A program made the translations under genes and the position numbers. This document shows positions 31,526-43,298 of a DNA stretch of 64,000 nt, piece after piece (within the stretch, counting starts at the first letter, position 1; each line of letters begins with the position of its first letter). Location: contig NC_079884.1 in assembly GCF_029227915.1 (NCBI RefSeq), positions 8,060,001-8,124,000 of the forward strand, in the 5' to 3' direction. Under the pieces are notes generated by a model. It did not search any database, was not told the origin of the DNA, and saw nothing but the letters and a program-made list of their open reading frames with translations. The stretch comes from Hydractinia symbiolongicarpus (taxonomy: Eukaryota; Cnidaria; Hydrozoa; Anthoathecata; Hydractiniidae).

Positions 31526-32990
31526 CTACTGCTTTACCAGAATTTCATTCAGAAATGAAACGACTTGTGTTAGGTCTAGTTTGAAGGTTTCATATGATTT
31601 CCGTTTTATATCATCTACTAGATTGTTCCACAATACCGAAGGCTCCATAACAAAATGATGTTTTAGATCGAATAGTTTTAAATTTTGGCTGTTTAATGAG
31701 CATATTTTTCGAGTACAGCGAGTGGTCGATCGTTTTTCAACTAGAGATGCTAAAGGAGATGGTAACAATTCGTTGTAAATGTTATATGTTAAACATGCAA
31801 CACGTCTCTTGTAGAACCAGCTAACTTGTTTCCAGTTACATGTGTTAAGAACATTTTTATCGCTCACATTCTACCGATGAACTGGTTTTTAAATGATTTT
31901 TCATACAACTCATAGGAAGAATCGATGGTGTTAGTACATGGAGTTACTCTATTTATGTGCTGTATACTATGGTCTGGTGAAACGTTCCCATTTAACCTCT
32001 TGTCAATAGTTGCAAAGTGATGATTAAGGGAATTTGTCTTGGCTTGTTATTCCATGTTATTCATTTTTTAGAGTAGCAATTTCACAATTTGATCTCTTAC
32101 CCTGAAAATCATTTACAGTTTTCCGGAATGACTTACTACTTGATACGCCATTAAACTTTTCTTTCCAATAATCCTTTCTGCAAGACGAACAAGGTTTGTA
32201 CATTTGTTCTTCAACTTCTTCTATGCCTTCCATTGTGTTGAGCGTTTTGATGTTTTACGAGCTTTTAAAAGCAACTTGTGTCTGTTGTTTAGTTCTTTTC
32301 GTATTCATGGTTTCGAATTCTGTCTCAGCTGAACTTTTCTGACAGTTACATCTTTTGTTACAATCGATTTATAGAGGTGTTCCCAACACCAAAGTGAATC
32401 GTCAACATCATCGAAAATAGAACAAATCTACCAAGGAACATTCTCAAAATCTGTTATTTATTTTGATTCATCAAGGCACTTTGACAATTCGATGAATTTT
32501 GGTGTTCGCTTTGGTTTTTTAAAATTAAGTGATTTATAAACCAAATGATGGTCGGAGATACATGGATCGTAACATCCAGTCAGACAAATATGAGATTTGC
32601 TGAAAAGTTGCGTTGTTATAATGAGATCTATTAGACTGTTATACGTGTTGGTTGTTTAATCAAGTTCTCTAAATTAAAACTATACAAGGACTTTGCAAAA
32701 CTGTTAGTTACGGCATTGTCAGTTTTGTTTGTGTAAGACAAGTCATAATTGAAATCTGCTAAAAAAACCATGTTTTTACGTTTTGAACACACTGATTCCA
32801 ATATTGGCACCCATTTATTTAAGAATTTCTTTTCACTTGGAAGTCGATAATTACAAGCTACTAATGTCTTTTGAGAATTTATAATAAGGTTAAGAGGTGG
32901 CAAACTCCAGAAACTAAATAAGAACAGCCAGCCACTTACAATAATTCCTTTCCCCTTTACCGATGTTAATTTGTTATATAATTCTATCAA
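31526..32990 (-). pseudogene. LINE remnant: endonuclease and C-terminus, reverse transcriptase deleted
   Basis: Minus-strand frame 32990-32631 encodes an apurinic-type endonuclease part (LVACNYRLPSEKKFLNKWVP, then NMVFLADFNYDL with the catalytic DFN, then NLENLIKQPTRIT). Continuing to about 32530 in another frame comes CISDHHLVY with the SDH motif. Frame 31867-31526 is the typical C-terminal end of jockey/CR1-type ORF2 (WFYKRRVACLTYNIYNELLP, then EPSVLWNNLVDDIKR). The reverse transcriptase catalytic core that should lie between is absent. This is a dead, internally deleted non-LTR retrotransposon. Confidence 0.85.
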
Positions 32991-33039
32991 CCATTTTGCA
33001 AGACAAAAAAGATTTCGCAGACAATCAACATTTTAATAA

Positions 33040-33130
33040 TTTGCGCTGATTTAATTTTGCGGACATACCTTACTTCGAATATTTCGCGTGGACTTAATTT
33101 TGCGAATTTTCCAAAAAGCGCAAACGCCGC
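33040..33130 (+). repeat. GCGTGGACTTAATTTT repeat, right cluster
   Basis: Words GCTGATTTAATTTTGCGGAC and CGCGTGGACTTAATTTTGCG match the cluster at 30900-31030. Confidence 0.55.
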
Positions 33131-33778
33131 GTACATTTAGCTTTCAATGACACATACAAAGACAAAGTATTTACTGATTTAAAATTATTCTCATTTTATA
33201 TTTACCTCTAGGTAATAGCTTACTACATGTCTCAGTATCGAAGGTAAACAATAAAGTCTGGAAAGAAGGATTTTTTGTGAATGAAAAGCGAAAAATTGCG
33301 GACAAAAAAAAAATCGAATAAAGAAAGTTTTATGTATAATTTGAACATGAAAACTGAGATTACAACACAAATTTCGGGGCGGCGAGTAAATTATTTTTGT
33401 TAAAAAAAATAATTTAAAAAATTGAATCGACAGACATTAAAGAAAAAAAATATATACTTTGTTTTGTAAGCAAACATTTATAGTGTAAGGTGACGAGATT
33501 TCAGGTTAGTGTGTCGCTTCAAATTGCATACAAATCGTTGCTGCTTATAACAAAAAGCAGGCGTATGCAAAATGGCCAAGATTGTCAACTGTTTTGCAGT
33601 GAAAGTAAAAATATTATTATAAATACTAATCGTAATGCAACAAAAGTTATATATCTAACGCCTTGTAAAAAACGCAAAGAAACAAATATCTATGCATGTA
33701 ATTAAATGCAAGAATTCATTAAAATAAATATACTACATTATTATACATAGCTATTTCACTCTTTTTTTAGTATTACGG
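33131..33778. other. 3' flank of ILRUN
   Basis: Downstream of the ILRUN stop codon on the minus strand; probably contains its 3' UTR. No clear canonical polyadenylation signal was identified. The plus-strand frame at 33490-33705 is not convincing. Confidence 0.4.
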
Positions 33779-36700
33779 CTAACTTGATGAAGACGTATTA
33801 TTAAAATCTATTTGATGTTCATTTTTCTCGTAGCTGTTTATTATGTTAGTCCTTTGTAATTGTTGAGCTAAAGTTGATTCATCTATGGTCGGCAAATGAT
33901 CATTTAATATACTAGTAGGAACCTGAAAAATAAAACGAAAATAACAGAAAAGAATTATCATAGAATGGGGGATACCTCGTGTATAGCCACGATAAAAAGC
34001 AGGTAATTGTAGCCGTAAGGGAGTTGTAGCCACCATAAGGTGGAAGCAATAGGCCAACATTAAAGATCATTGTACTTATAGCTATATGAGGCGAGACAGG
34101 AACGCAAACATGGGGGGTAAGAAGCTGCAGCTAAAATAGGGATCAGGGTATCCAGAAAATTGTAGTCAATAGGGGGATTAAGGTCGAAGTTACCTAAGGG
34201 ATAAGTGGATTGGGTAAATATTAGCTACGTATTAGGATCAGTTTCGCGTGAAGTTAAAAAAAAAACTCTATAAATTCAGTCGGTAACTAGCGCTGATACA
34301 GATTAACAACACAAAAAGTTTCCTCAAAATGACGCTAGTTCTAAATTGTGAAAGCAAGCGATTAACATTTCAATTTTCTCGAATTCTGCTTTTTCAAAAA
34401 GAGACTGGTACTGAGGACTCCTAGATACCTGAAGAAACAAACTTCATATGAAAAATCTTTTAAAAGACGTGTTTAACCATGCTTTAACTCACCGAATTCC
34501 CACCAAAAATACCATAGCCGGTAGGCGAGCAATATGGTGTCGCAGCTACTGGAGTCCGGAGTGGAGTTAATATAGGTTCGGAGTGTTCTGATCTAGTTAT
34601 GTCTGCTTGGCTGCCCAGATTCGACATTTGTTGCGTTAAAGATAATATATTTGAAGACGAAACATTAACTTCAACGTTAAACACTCCTGAAAAAAAGAAC
34701 AGTACTTTATATTTAATTTAAATTTAAATTTACCTATTTTAACTAAATACAATTATCAATTATAAGGAGTCTCCAATGTGTTAATACAGAAGAAGGAAAC
34801 CGTTTCATTTCATTTCAATGAAACTACTTCAAAAACTTTGTTATAAAACCCATATGAATAATTCTGCTATCGGATACAGAGGTTTCAACATATATCACAA
34901 ACTGCACTGAAGTCATTAATTATATTGTCCTGCAAATTGTTCAAATCATTTTTCAACATTATTTTTCCTGTTTTTCTCTGTAGCATTATTTTTTTTCGAA
35001 TAACTGGCTTGTTAAATTAAATAAATAAAAATTTACAATTATGAAACGTCGAAAATACAATAAAGGCTATGCCAGAAAATTGTTTCGGGTTAATAAAATA
35101 CCTTACCAGAAAAGATATACAAAATGGACTTACCTCCACAATAGGTTCCAGATAAAGTCACGACTCGCCATTGTGCTTGGTACAAACCCTGTTCCAACGG
35201 AGACGTCATTGCAACAACAACGTCTGTTGTTTCGTTTGGATCAATGGAAGGAAGAGCTACATGCTCACAATGGTCAAAATTAAAACCGTTGACAAATTTT
35301 AGTTTAAGATTGCACGGCCACTTCTCATTTCCTACAACAAAGAACATAAAATTTATTGTAAAATCAAAAATCGATTTCCTTATCAAATTATGATACTCTA
35401 CATTTGAAATGACTCATAAAACAAAGCACGTTGTCCATGACAAGTTAAAATAGTGAAAGTATCAATTCCAAAAGTCTGAGGTTTACATATTTCTTTTTCT
35501 TTCGTGTTACCAACCTTTATTTATGCTTTTTGATTGGCTTAGCAATCTTGAAGACAAGCATCCACTATCACTCTAACTTTCTAGCTATTCGACATCATTA
35601 AAATTCATGCTTTCTTCGGCTGAATATTTTACCTTTACTCAATTTATTATAAAATGTCAGTTGAATATTCAAATTTGCAGATTTTCCTCCTCCAAAAGTT
35701 TATAATGCCCATCTGACACTATGACTGACTTTCATTTACACTCAAGAAAAGAAATTGTAATTTTTATCCAGTTTTTCTGACACTAACATCTGTGATTGAG
35801 AACTACACAAGCAATTAAGAACCATACAAGCAATAAAAACTCTATCAAAACCTAGTTTTAAGTGAGACTTTTTAAAAATGCAGTATTTTTTAAAAAAAAT
35901 TAAACACTTTTTTAATACATGCATTAGATTAGCAGCTATCTTTATTTGAGGCGGTTGTTTTTCTCATGGCATTTCCTGAACTTAAAAAGCGCACTATGAA
36001 TAACCTTGATAAATAATACCTGTGTTCTTTAATCTCCATGTTTTGAGAAATCGTTGATTTGGTGGTACACTGTGTTCACTTGTATGTATGGTCTCATCAA
36101 TTATTTCAATATTCGGTAATTGATCTGAAGAGCTTGTAACATCATAGTAAGCACACAAAGCAGTCTACAAATAACAAAAACCAATAGTAATTCAAACAGT
36201 AATTCTATAAACCAATGATTATATACATACCAGTGTATTTTCACTTCTAGTAACCTCACCTGCAAATTCCTAAAACCAAAAAGAAAGAAAAAGATCACTA
36301 TAAAACAAAAAATCTCCACAGTCATAAACACGTACAATTTCTGATGTATTAACTGCAGATTGCTAACATAGTGTGGACAGTGCACTACAAATATGCATGT
36401 CAAAAGTTAAGAATGTATTATAAGTACATATGTAGACAGACTACTGTGGTCAATATACAAATATTCCATAATGTGCATTCCACACGTTTTTCATTGATAC
36501 AAACTGAGCTAGTAAAAAAACACTATATTTCCATCTAAAATGTGAAAGGTCTGAACTCCATTTAAGGTGGTTATCTACTTGGGACATAATGCGAGGCTTT
36601 TGAAGACATTTCAAGAATCACCATTGTGACCCAGCATATATTATACATTACTACTATAGCCATTTTCTAATACATTACATTAGGCCCCTACAATGGCTGG

Positions 36701-38547
36701 CTGTGCATTTTTATTCAAAATTTGGTAAATTTGTTTACTTTGCAAAATAACGTTTTTGACTAAACAGTTTTCTAACAAAATAAAAAAATGCTTTTAAATA
36801 GTTTTATAACAAAATTACAGCAACCACCTCTTGTTTATTTATATTATTCTGCCTATTTTAAACAGTATATGTACTTCCTCGTGTATTGAAGAAGTTTTTA
36901 CCCTTTTTCCACAGAAGACTAACGAAAAACAGATCTAAAACCAAAAAAATAGATTCAGACAAACTATTTCTTAAGAATTCTTCTAAACTTTCTAAAAGTT
37001 TTGAGAAGTGGTGGCCACCCTGGTCATGATAACAGTTTTCACAGTCTTGTTATCAATATTCAATTTAGTAACAGTCTATTGCAATCACATAAAATTTTGG
37101 TAAATTTCCCTTACATATATTTACTTCAACCATTTTGATTTAAAATGCAGTGCTCAATGAACGAATAATATTAGGTGCAGTGAAAAAAAAGTTACAGAAA
37201 AAGTGAAATAACAGAATTAAATGAATAGATAAAGAATTATGTGTGCACTTGATTAATCAAAAAATCTTTTTACAAATTAAATCAAAGCTTGTGACAGGTA
37301 CAAAAAATACAGTTTATTCAAGTATATTTTCATGCTTCTTTAAAGTACTATATTCAAGCTTTGAGAGAAAGCTTTTTAATCACTTCCTAACAAAATACCC
37401 CGATGTTTTAAACTTTGAAAGAAAGATTTTGGTCAGTTTCTTAATAAAATATAGCCATGTTTAAGTTTTTAGGGAAAGATGTACAAAATGTATTGTTTCG
37501 TTTCGTTCTGACATTCCCATTCATATAAATGTCAACTTTTGAAATTTGTTTCAAAATTATCTAATTGGCTCTCAGATTTTTTTAAGATATATAGTATAAT
37601 TTTGTCCTATAATCTTTATTGCTCCTAATCGTTAATGATAGGCCAACATTTTGAGATGGTCACTTATAGTTCCTAGGTTGCGGGCCTTGTCTTTACTTGG
37701 TTAAGAAAGACAACAGAGAAAATGGAAGCTTTGTGGGGTGAAAAAGTGGCACCTTCAAGTACATATTGTAATCAACCATCATCGAATATAACTTTTTTAA
37801 CCTGTGTGCCTGAAGGGGGACTTTATAACCTACAAACTGTGTTTTGCGTGGTAACACGGGCATGAGAGGCACACCTAAGGTGCAGAGGCAAAATAATAAA
37901 TAATGAAAGTTTCTTACATGGTATAGCTAGTTCTACATCTGCAATGTAGATAACGGTAAACTGAAGTTACTAATACACCTTTACGATAATTCAATTGTAC
38001 ATGCGTTCCTACGGCTCTCCATCGTTTTACAATATCGGAAAAAAGGAGGTAAAAATCGTGTTTTTATGAGTTTGTTAGAGACGAAAACGTGTTTTCTCCC
38101 GTTTTTTAACTTCCGTTGTATCAATTTCTTTCAAATTTTCAGGAAACGTTAATAATAATAAGATACAACTTATGTGTACTTTTCATTAAAAACAAAACGC
38201 GGCAAAAAAAGTTATCACGAAAAAACTTGTTTTCTAATTAATAAACTCTTATAAAAGTGTGATGCTTACCTCCTCTGATCGCTAAATAAGCTGCGATGGA
38301 GTGTTAGTTTTCCCGAATTATCGTAAAGGTGTATTCCTTCTTTAAGCCTCCTAAAGGCATCCTAAACAACATATAACTATACTGACCAATTTCCCATTTC
38401 TAGATAGAAACTGCAACCTCCTGGACTTAATTGACTTCCAACAATACTTTGAAATTGAGCCAATATATCTTCTTTGTCCCTGGTACCCATGGTATTTAGT
38501 TTATTTATTAATTCAAATTCTATATCAGCAGCAGTATCTACGTCCAT
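33779..38547 (-). CDS. ILRUN: ILRUN orthologue, six exons
   Basis: Exons on the minus strand: 38547-38387, 36269-36260 (10 nt), 36164-36020, 35331-35134, 34686-34493 and 33922-33779. All have GT-AG borders and joins preserve frame, giving 283 residues (the human protein has 298). Residues 1-60 form the UBA-like domain (LNTMGTRDKEDILAQFQSIV, then GGCSFYLEMGNWNLQTAL). The NBR1-like FW domain follows (QRFLKTWRLKNTGNEKWPC, SPLEQGLYQAQWRV). The C-terminus is disordered and rich in S and T. In vertebrates ILRUN (C6orf106) inhibits p300/IRF3-driven transcription and affects lipid metabolism; that function is inferred here by orthology. The first intron (2.1 kb) holds a MITE. The gene is divergent from a weak exon candidate at 38997. 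Confidence 0.93.
36260..36269 (-). other. ILRUN: 10-nt microexon of ILRUN
   Basis: The exon is GAATTTGCAG, between acceptor TTTTAG and donor GTGAGG. It completes the W codon left in phase 2 by exon 1 and encodes N-L-Q, restoring the conserved NWNLQ of the UBA-like domain. Without it, joining exon 1 to exon 3 would create a TGA stop. Both the motif and the phase require it. Confidence 0.9.
37972..38335. mobile_element. MITE in ILRUN intron 1
   Basis: Perfect 21-bp terminal inverted repeats (left begins AATACACCTTTACGATAATT at 37972; right 38315-38335). The element is 364 bp and AT-rich inside, with a second internal inverted pair around GGAGGTAAAAA/CTTACCTCC and CTCCATCG/CGATGGAG. No coding. 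Lies 52 bp from the donor of ILRUN exon 1. Confidence 0.88.
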
Positions 38548-39815
38548 TTTTCTTCCTATGTTTGCTGTTGCTGATTAGTTTATGACAAACATTACCAAAG
38601 TATAATAATGTAGCTAGCTAGCTACATGCTTTAACACCAATAAATCTCTACTAAAAATACTAAAATAGCACGAATCGAAAGCACTGGCACAGAATGTAAT
38701 CCTCTCTTGTTTTGATAATGTTATGTTACGTCATTAATAAGCGAGACTAATGGAACAAGATCCGAAAAAATCGATATTTACCGATAAGATTACAAAACAG
38801 ACCACGATATATGACTATCGCGATAGAGAAGACTTTTTCGGTGAATTTTAATAAAATAATTACTCAGTTGTTTAATAGATGTGTATTTTAATTAAAATTT
38901 TCAAAAATATAGTCCTTTACACCATCTCTTTTTAGAGCCATCGCTTTGTGATCGTGCCTGCGATGCATTCTGGGATGGATGATAAGATTTACCGGAATGG
39001 GATGACGAGACTCACGGAGAGGCTGTTCAGGATCAAATTATTACTATGTCCTGGTCTAGTGGTGATGGAGTGGTCAATACGATTTCTGTTCCTTGTTAGT
39101 GATTTTTTAATTAACAACTTATTGAGAAATGGCATATATGTACTATGTTTTGCAAACCTTATGTTTTTTGTAGTACGCAATCTAGATACGGCCTGATGAT
39201 GCAGACCTGCAAGTTTGTAGTTTTTTTTACCTCCATCAGGCTCGTTTATCCAGTGTATTTATAGTTAGCTAGCTAACTAACTACGTTTTTTGTTTTCAAT
39301 GAATTATCACAAGGGTAATGAATTAAAATGCTTTATCATTCTGTTGGCTGAATGGAAGAATAAACAGTATAATACTACAGTGAACTTTAACTATAAATGA
39401 TGGTGCCGATAAGCTTACTATGTGGTAGCGAAGTTCTTAAAAGAACTGTTTTTGAAGGTTTTTGATAAAGTTTACTTTATATAGGCTTTATTAACTCCTT
39501 CTCTTAAAGCGCCTTCTGCCCAACTATTGTCCGCATGGTTTGTTACAAGGAGTTGCATTTCGGCAATGCTCTGGGTGAGTTCGGGAAAGTGCGGGTGGTT
39601 TCGGGAGACAGTCACCAATTTTTTTCAAAAAGCCACCTGAACTCGCCCTTATATGTGCGAGCATTTGCGGCTTATTGGCACCCTCTTAAAGGTTACCTCC
39701 CGTGAAAAATCAAGTTGAGTTCATCTGAAAGAGCTTGAAAGGTTGTCTAGGAATTTAAATATTTTTTTTAAAATCCTTGATTGGTTTTTTAGAATTTGGA
39801 CTAAGAAGATTCACT
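38548..39815. other. Region upstream of ILRUN
   Basis: Contains the presumed ILRUN promoter (38548-38900, no clear TATA box), a GCTA microsatellite near 38608 and the weak exon candidate at 38997-39094. The remainder to 39815 shows no gene. Confidence 0.4.
38997..39094 (+). pseudogene. Isolated exon-like fragment
   Basis: After TGATAAG the plus strand reads LPEWDDETHGEAVQDQIITM then SWSSGDGVVNTISVP, and stops at a donor-like GTTAGT. Upstream in-frame stops mean it must start at a splice acceptor, which is weak. Codon content looks real. Family not recognised. It could be a stranded exon, a pseudogene piece or the first coding exon of an unseen gene divergent from ILRUN. Confidence 0.3.
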
Positions 39816-40005
39816 AATTATGCATGATGTCATGAGTATGCTCTGCAAGGGAGTTAATTTAACACTTTTGAAAAGCCATAGCTATATAGTTAAAAATGTT
39901 TTCTGGTCGTTGACTTTGATGGGTTTTGAACATTTCACATTTTTTTTATTTAGTTACCATAATTATGCTCAATGCATACTCATGACGTCACAATTTCACA
40001 TAATT
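39816..40005. mobile_element. Short foldback MITE
   Basis: Left arm ATGATGTCATGAGTATGC (39824-39841) and right arm GCATACTCATGACGTCA (39974-39990) are near-complementary, extending outwards to AATTATG/CATAATT. About 190 bp, non-coding. Confidence 0.7.
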
Positions 40006-40044
40006 AGCACTACTTTTAAGACAAATATCTCGAACGGATGTAGA

Positions 40045-40980
40045 TCTCCAAAAAGCTTCCAATACTGTTGACCATGAAATCCTATTGAAAAAACTGTTTC
40101 CTTATGGGGTTAGAGATAATGTCTTAAATTTATTGAAATCCTATCTTTCTGACCCTGTTAAGTTTGTCTCCATTAAAGGTATTTTCTCAAATAAGGTATT
40201 TATGAAGCATGGTGTCCTCAAGGATCTGTACTTGGCCCACTCCTTTTCTTGCTCTATATTAATGACTTACTTGAAGCAATAAAATTTTCCCTAGTTCATC
40301 ACTTTGCTGACGATACAAACTTGCTGCATTTTAATCCCTCATTGAAATCCCTCGTCAGTGCTAACAAAATATCTCTTAATGCTAGTAAAACGGAATATGT
40401 ACTCTTAAAACATCCATCTAAACCCATTAACTGTGAAGTTAAACTTTCTATTGGTGGTCAAAAGGTTTTTCCTAGTAAAACTATAAAATATGTAGGTGTA
40501 CTACTTAATTCTAACCTATGATGAAACCAAAAGGAAAAAGGTTAATTGAATCATTGCAAAAATAAGACATTATGGGCCGATGGATGTTCTTCTGTCAGTT
40601 TATAATCTTCTTTTCCACTCAAATCTAAATTATTGCTCCCAAGTCTGGGTCAGTCCATAAGTTTACATGTGAACCGAATCACTGTCCTTCAAAATTGTGC
40701 TTTACATCTTATGAATTTTGCCAACCATAAAACAAATGCATACCAATATTATAAATATTTAGTCATCCTTAAATTCACAGATACTGTAAAACTGCAAAAT
40801 ATATTATTTATAATTTATTTCACAACAATCTACCTGTTCCTTTGATTGGTACCTATGCAATTGACTTCTCTCACTCTTATAACACTCATAGCATGTTGGT
40901 TTACAATCCAATTTTGTGAGTAAACATTATAGGGCTTATACAAGCTTACCCCACAAAATTTGATTGCCAAACCAAGTTAC
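40045..40980 (+). pseudogene. Second LINE fragment: reverse transcriptase and C-terminus
   Basis: The plus strand begins DLQKASNTVDHEILLKKLF, where the usual motif A FDTVDH has become SNTVDH. It frameshifts in the GVxxGSVLGPLLF segment near 40215, then shows YINDL and HHFADDTNLL with the catalytic DD, and continues to KTIKYVGVLLNSNL. Degraded C-terminal sequence follows to about 40980. The endonuclease half is absent, so the copy is 5' truncated as is common for LINEs. The jockey/CR1-like assignment is by overall motif style. It is on the opposite strand from the remnant at 31.5-33 kb and is not its missing part. Confidence 0.85.
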
Positions 40981-41447
40981 AGATCCCGAGTTATTGAGTT
41001 GTCAGCAAAAAAGTAAGAGGCCTGGGACGAGCAAGCGAGTGTCATTTTGGCAAAAAAATTGATGTTAATCAATTAACCTTTAAAATTCTATGCATTGATA
41101 AAGTTTGAATGCACACCCCTTAACAGGTCTAAATTTACTGATGAAAGAATATGTCCAAATTTGCTATTACTGAAATATGACATCATAATTCATGCAGCAT
41201 AATTAAATCTGAAGTTCTTTAAATGTCTTGAGAACGAAAAGAGCTTTTAAAAAAATTTAAAAAGACTTGTTAGCTAACTCTTTAATCTCTGTAATCTAAG
41301 TCCAACAGCATTTTATACCTCGGGTTCCCTTTAAGAATGTTACTTTTGACATTTTAAGAAAAATTTTTAAGTGTTCTTATTTGCAAATTTTGATACTGAA
41401 TGTTTAAAGTTGAACTTACCTGTCCATTTGTTATATTAAGGCGGAAG

Positions 41448-41656
41448 TGTCAAATAGGAATATATATATAAGACTAACCTGTAGGTTATCTTTCTGTGTA
41501 TAACGCAATGCTAAATTAGTGTGATTGATTCAACTCAACACTATTGAACACCACTCTGACTAAACACAACGAATTACCAATGATACTGGTTCAACACAAT
41601 TAAAACCCCACCACCAAGTGATTCTTATTAGTAATCGCCTAGATAGAAGATCAACA
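41448..41656 (-). repeat. 3' LTR of the copia element
   Basis: 209 bp. Contains GGAATATATATATAAGACTA near one end and GATTCTTATTAGTAATCGCC near the other. A purine-rich tract (minus strand AAATAGAGGGAGGT, 41657-41670) abuts it and is the polypurine primer. Confidence 0.96.
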
Positions 41657-41950
41657 ACCTCCCTCTATTTTCTTTCTGTTTGGCGTTCAGTTGGTTATTC
41701 GAATGTTGAGAGGAATTTATAACGACTCCTACTCGCTTAGTACAGTGGTCTAGGGGCAAAACTGGCTTTTCACCAAAACCCTCTACTGTACTAGTCTTGG
41801 TTAAGTCATCACTACATGTATCTCTCTTTCTTCGTGTGATTACTTGTGTGGAATTTAAACATAAAAATTCTAAAAGATAAAAACTCAAAAAAACTTAATT
41901 TTTGAACACAATATTTAAATTTTCATAACTCAACATTTAATTGGTCACTA

Positions 41951-43298
41951 TTATTCTTCATGACCCCTCTGTAGCACATTCATTAAGAGTGTGCTATTTG
42001 CTCCTTGTTTTGTTAACACGTCTGCTAACTGATGTTTGGTAGAAATCCACTTCAATTCAATCTCTTTCTGATTGATACTCTGTCTAAGGGAAGCCATATC
42101 AACCCTTAACCGTTTGTCTTCCAAAGATTTTGTTGAATGGGCAGCTTCAAACAATGATTTGTTATCTGTATGACATAAGATCCTTCTAGATTAGTATTCA
42201 ACACTTCATTTATCACATTCTTCACCCATATGCATGTATATCAATACCATTAACAAGAGCTAGTGTCTCAGCAGCAAGAGTGCTACGCGCAACTCTCTTA
42301 ATCTTTTTAGACTGCCATGTGATAGGTGCCATAAGACTCTCAACACCTTTCAGGAAAATAAAAATTCCACTTTGAGAGCTGCCATCTTGAAGGTTCCCAA
42401 ATGAAGCATCAGAATATAAGATCAGTTGTAATGGAAGCTTAAGTTTCCAAATTTTCAAGGAAATGTTGGGATCCAATTTCAACTTCTTTACCACTTTATT
42501 GGCTCTCATGACATCATCAACTACTGCACAGTTTAGTTTTGTGCTTAGCTGGCACACATCAAATGAAATGTCATGCCTTGATTGCGATGACATCCAGTTT
42601 AGTTGCCCACATATACATCGGAAGTTTGATTGTTCTTCATGTGATAGTTGACGATGTCTGTCTGTTGTGTTTTGAATCTTGACCAGTTCCATACCTGCCA
42701 CATAGTTCTTTTGGTCATAGTTAATTGAACCATTAGATTGTTGTATATTGACACCAACATATTTGAAATTGGAGTAATCTTCAGATCCAATGAGAAAAGT
42801 TTCTCTGATAGGCGAAATGACCTTCACTTGAAAATCATGGGATCCTTCCCATAGAAAATCATCAACATGTATTACAATCAGTCCTTGGCAGCAGTCATCT
42901 TGAATCCAATAAAATAATGCTTCATCAAATAAAGACATTCTCAACCCCAAGCCGATTAGCTCTTCCTTCACACGTAGATACCAAGCTCTTGAAGCATCAG
43001 CAAGGCCGTATACAACTTTATTTAGTTTCCAGAACACACCTGTTGTATTTGCTTCCTTTGGGGGCTTTATGATAACCTCTCTGTCAATCTGGTTGCCCTG
43101 AAGAAATGCCGTCTTGACATCTAAGGTGTGACATTCCCATTCATAGGTTGCTAACATCATAAGTACAATGCGAAGACTTTCTTTTGAAAAAGTTGGGGAG
43201 TCCTTAGTCAGATTTTTGACCTTTTCTTCTTCAAAACCTCTTATGACCAAACGAGCTTTAACTGTTTTGTATCCCTCTATATTCTTTGTTGTGACCAC
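41951..43298 (-). pseudogene. copia reverse transcriptase and RNase H
   Basis: Frame 43298-42222 (358 codons) has KARLVIRGFEEE, SLRIVLMMLATYEWECHTLD, VKTAFLQGNQ (motif A), KVVYGLADASRAWY (motif B) and VIHVDDFLW (motif C, with catalytic VDD). RNase H begins LILYSDASFGNLQDG and continues STLAAETLAL. The final part, ISTKHQLADVLTKQGA with the ADxLTK motif, lies in a shifted frame at 42154-41951. A frameshift near 42200 and one near 43290 separate it from neighbours. Key acidic residues are present. Confidence 0.95.

Noticed and set aside
31526-40980. One LINE split by the ILRUN gene
   Set aside because: The two LINE pieces lie on opposite strands and are broken differently; they are separate insertions.
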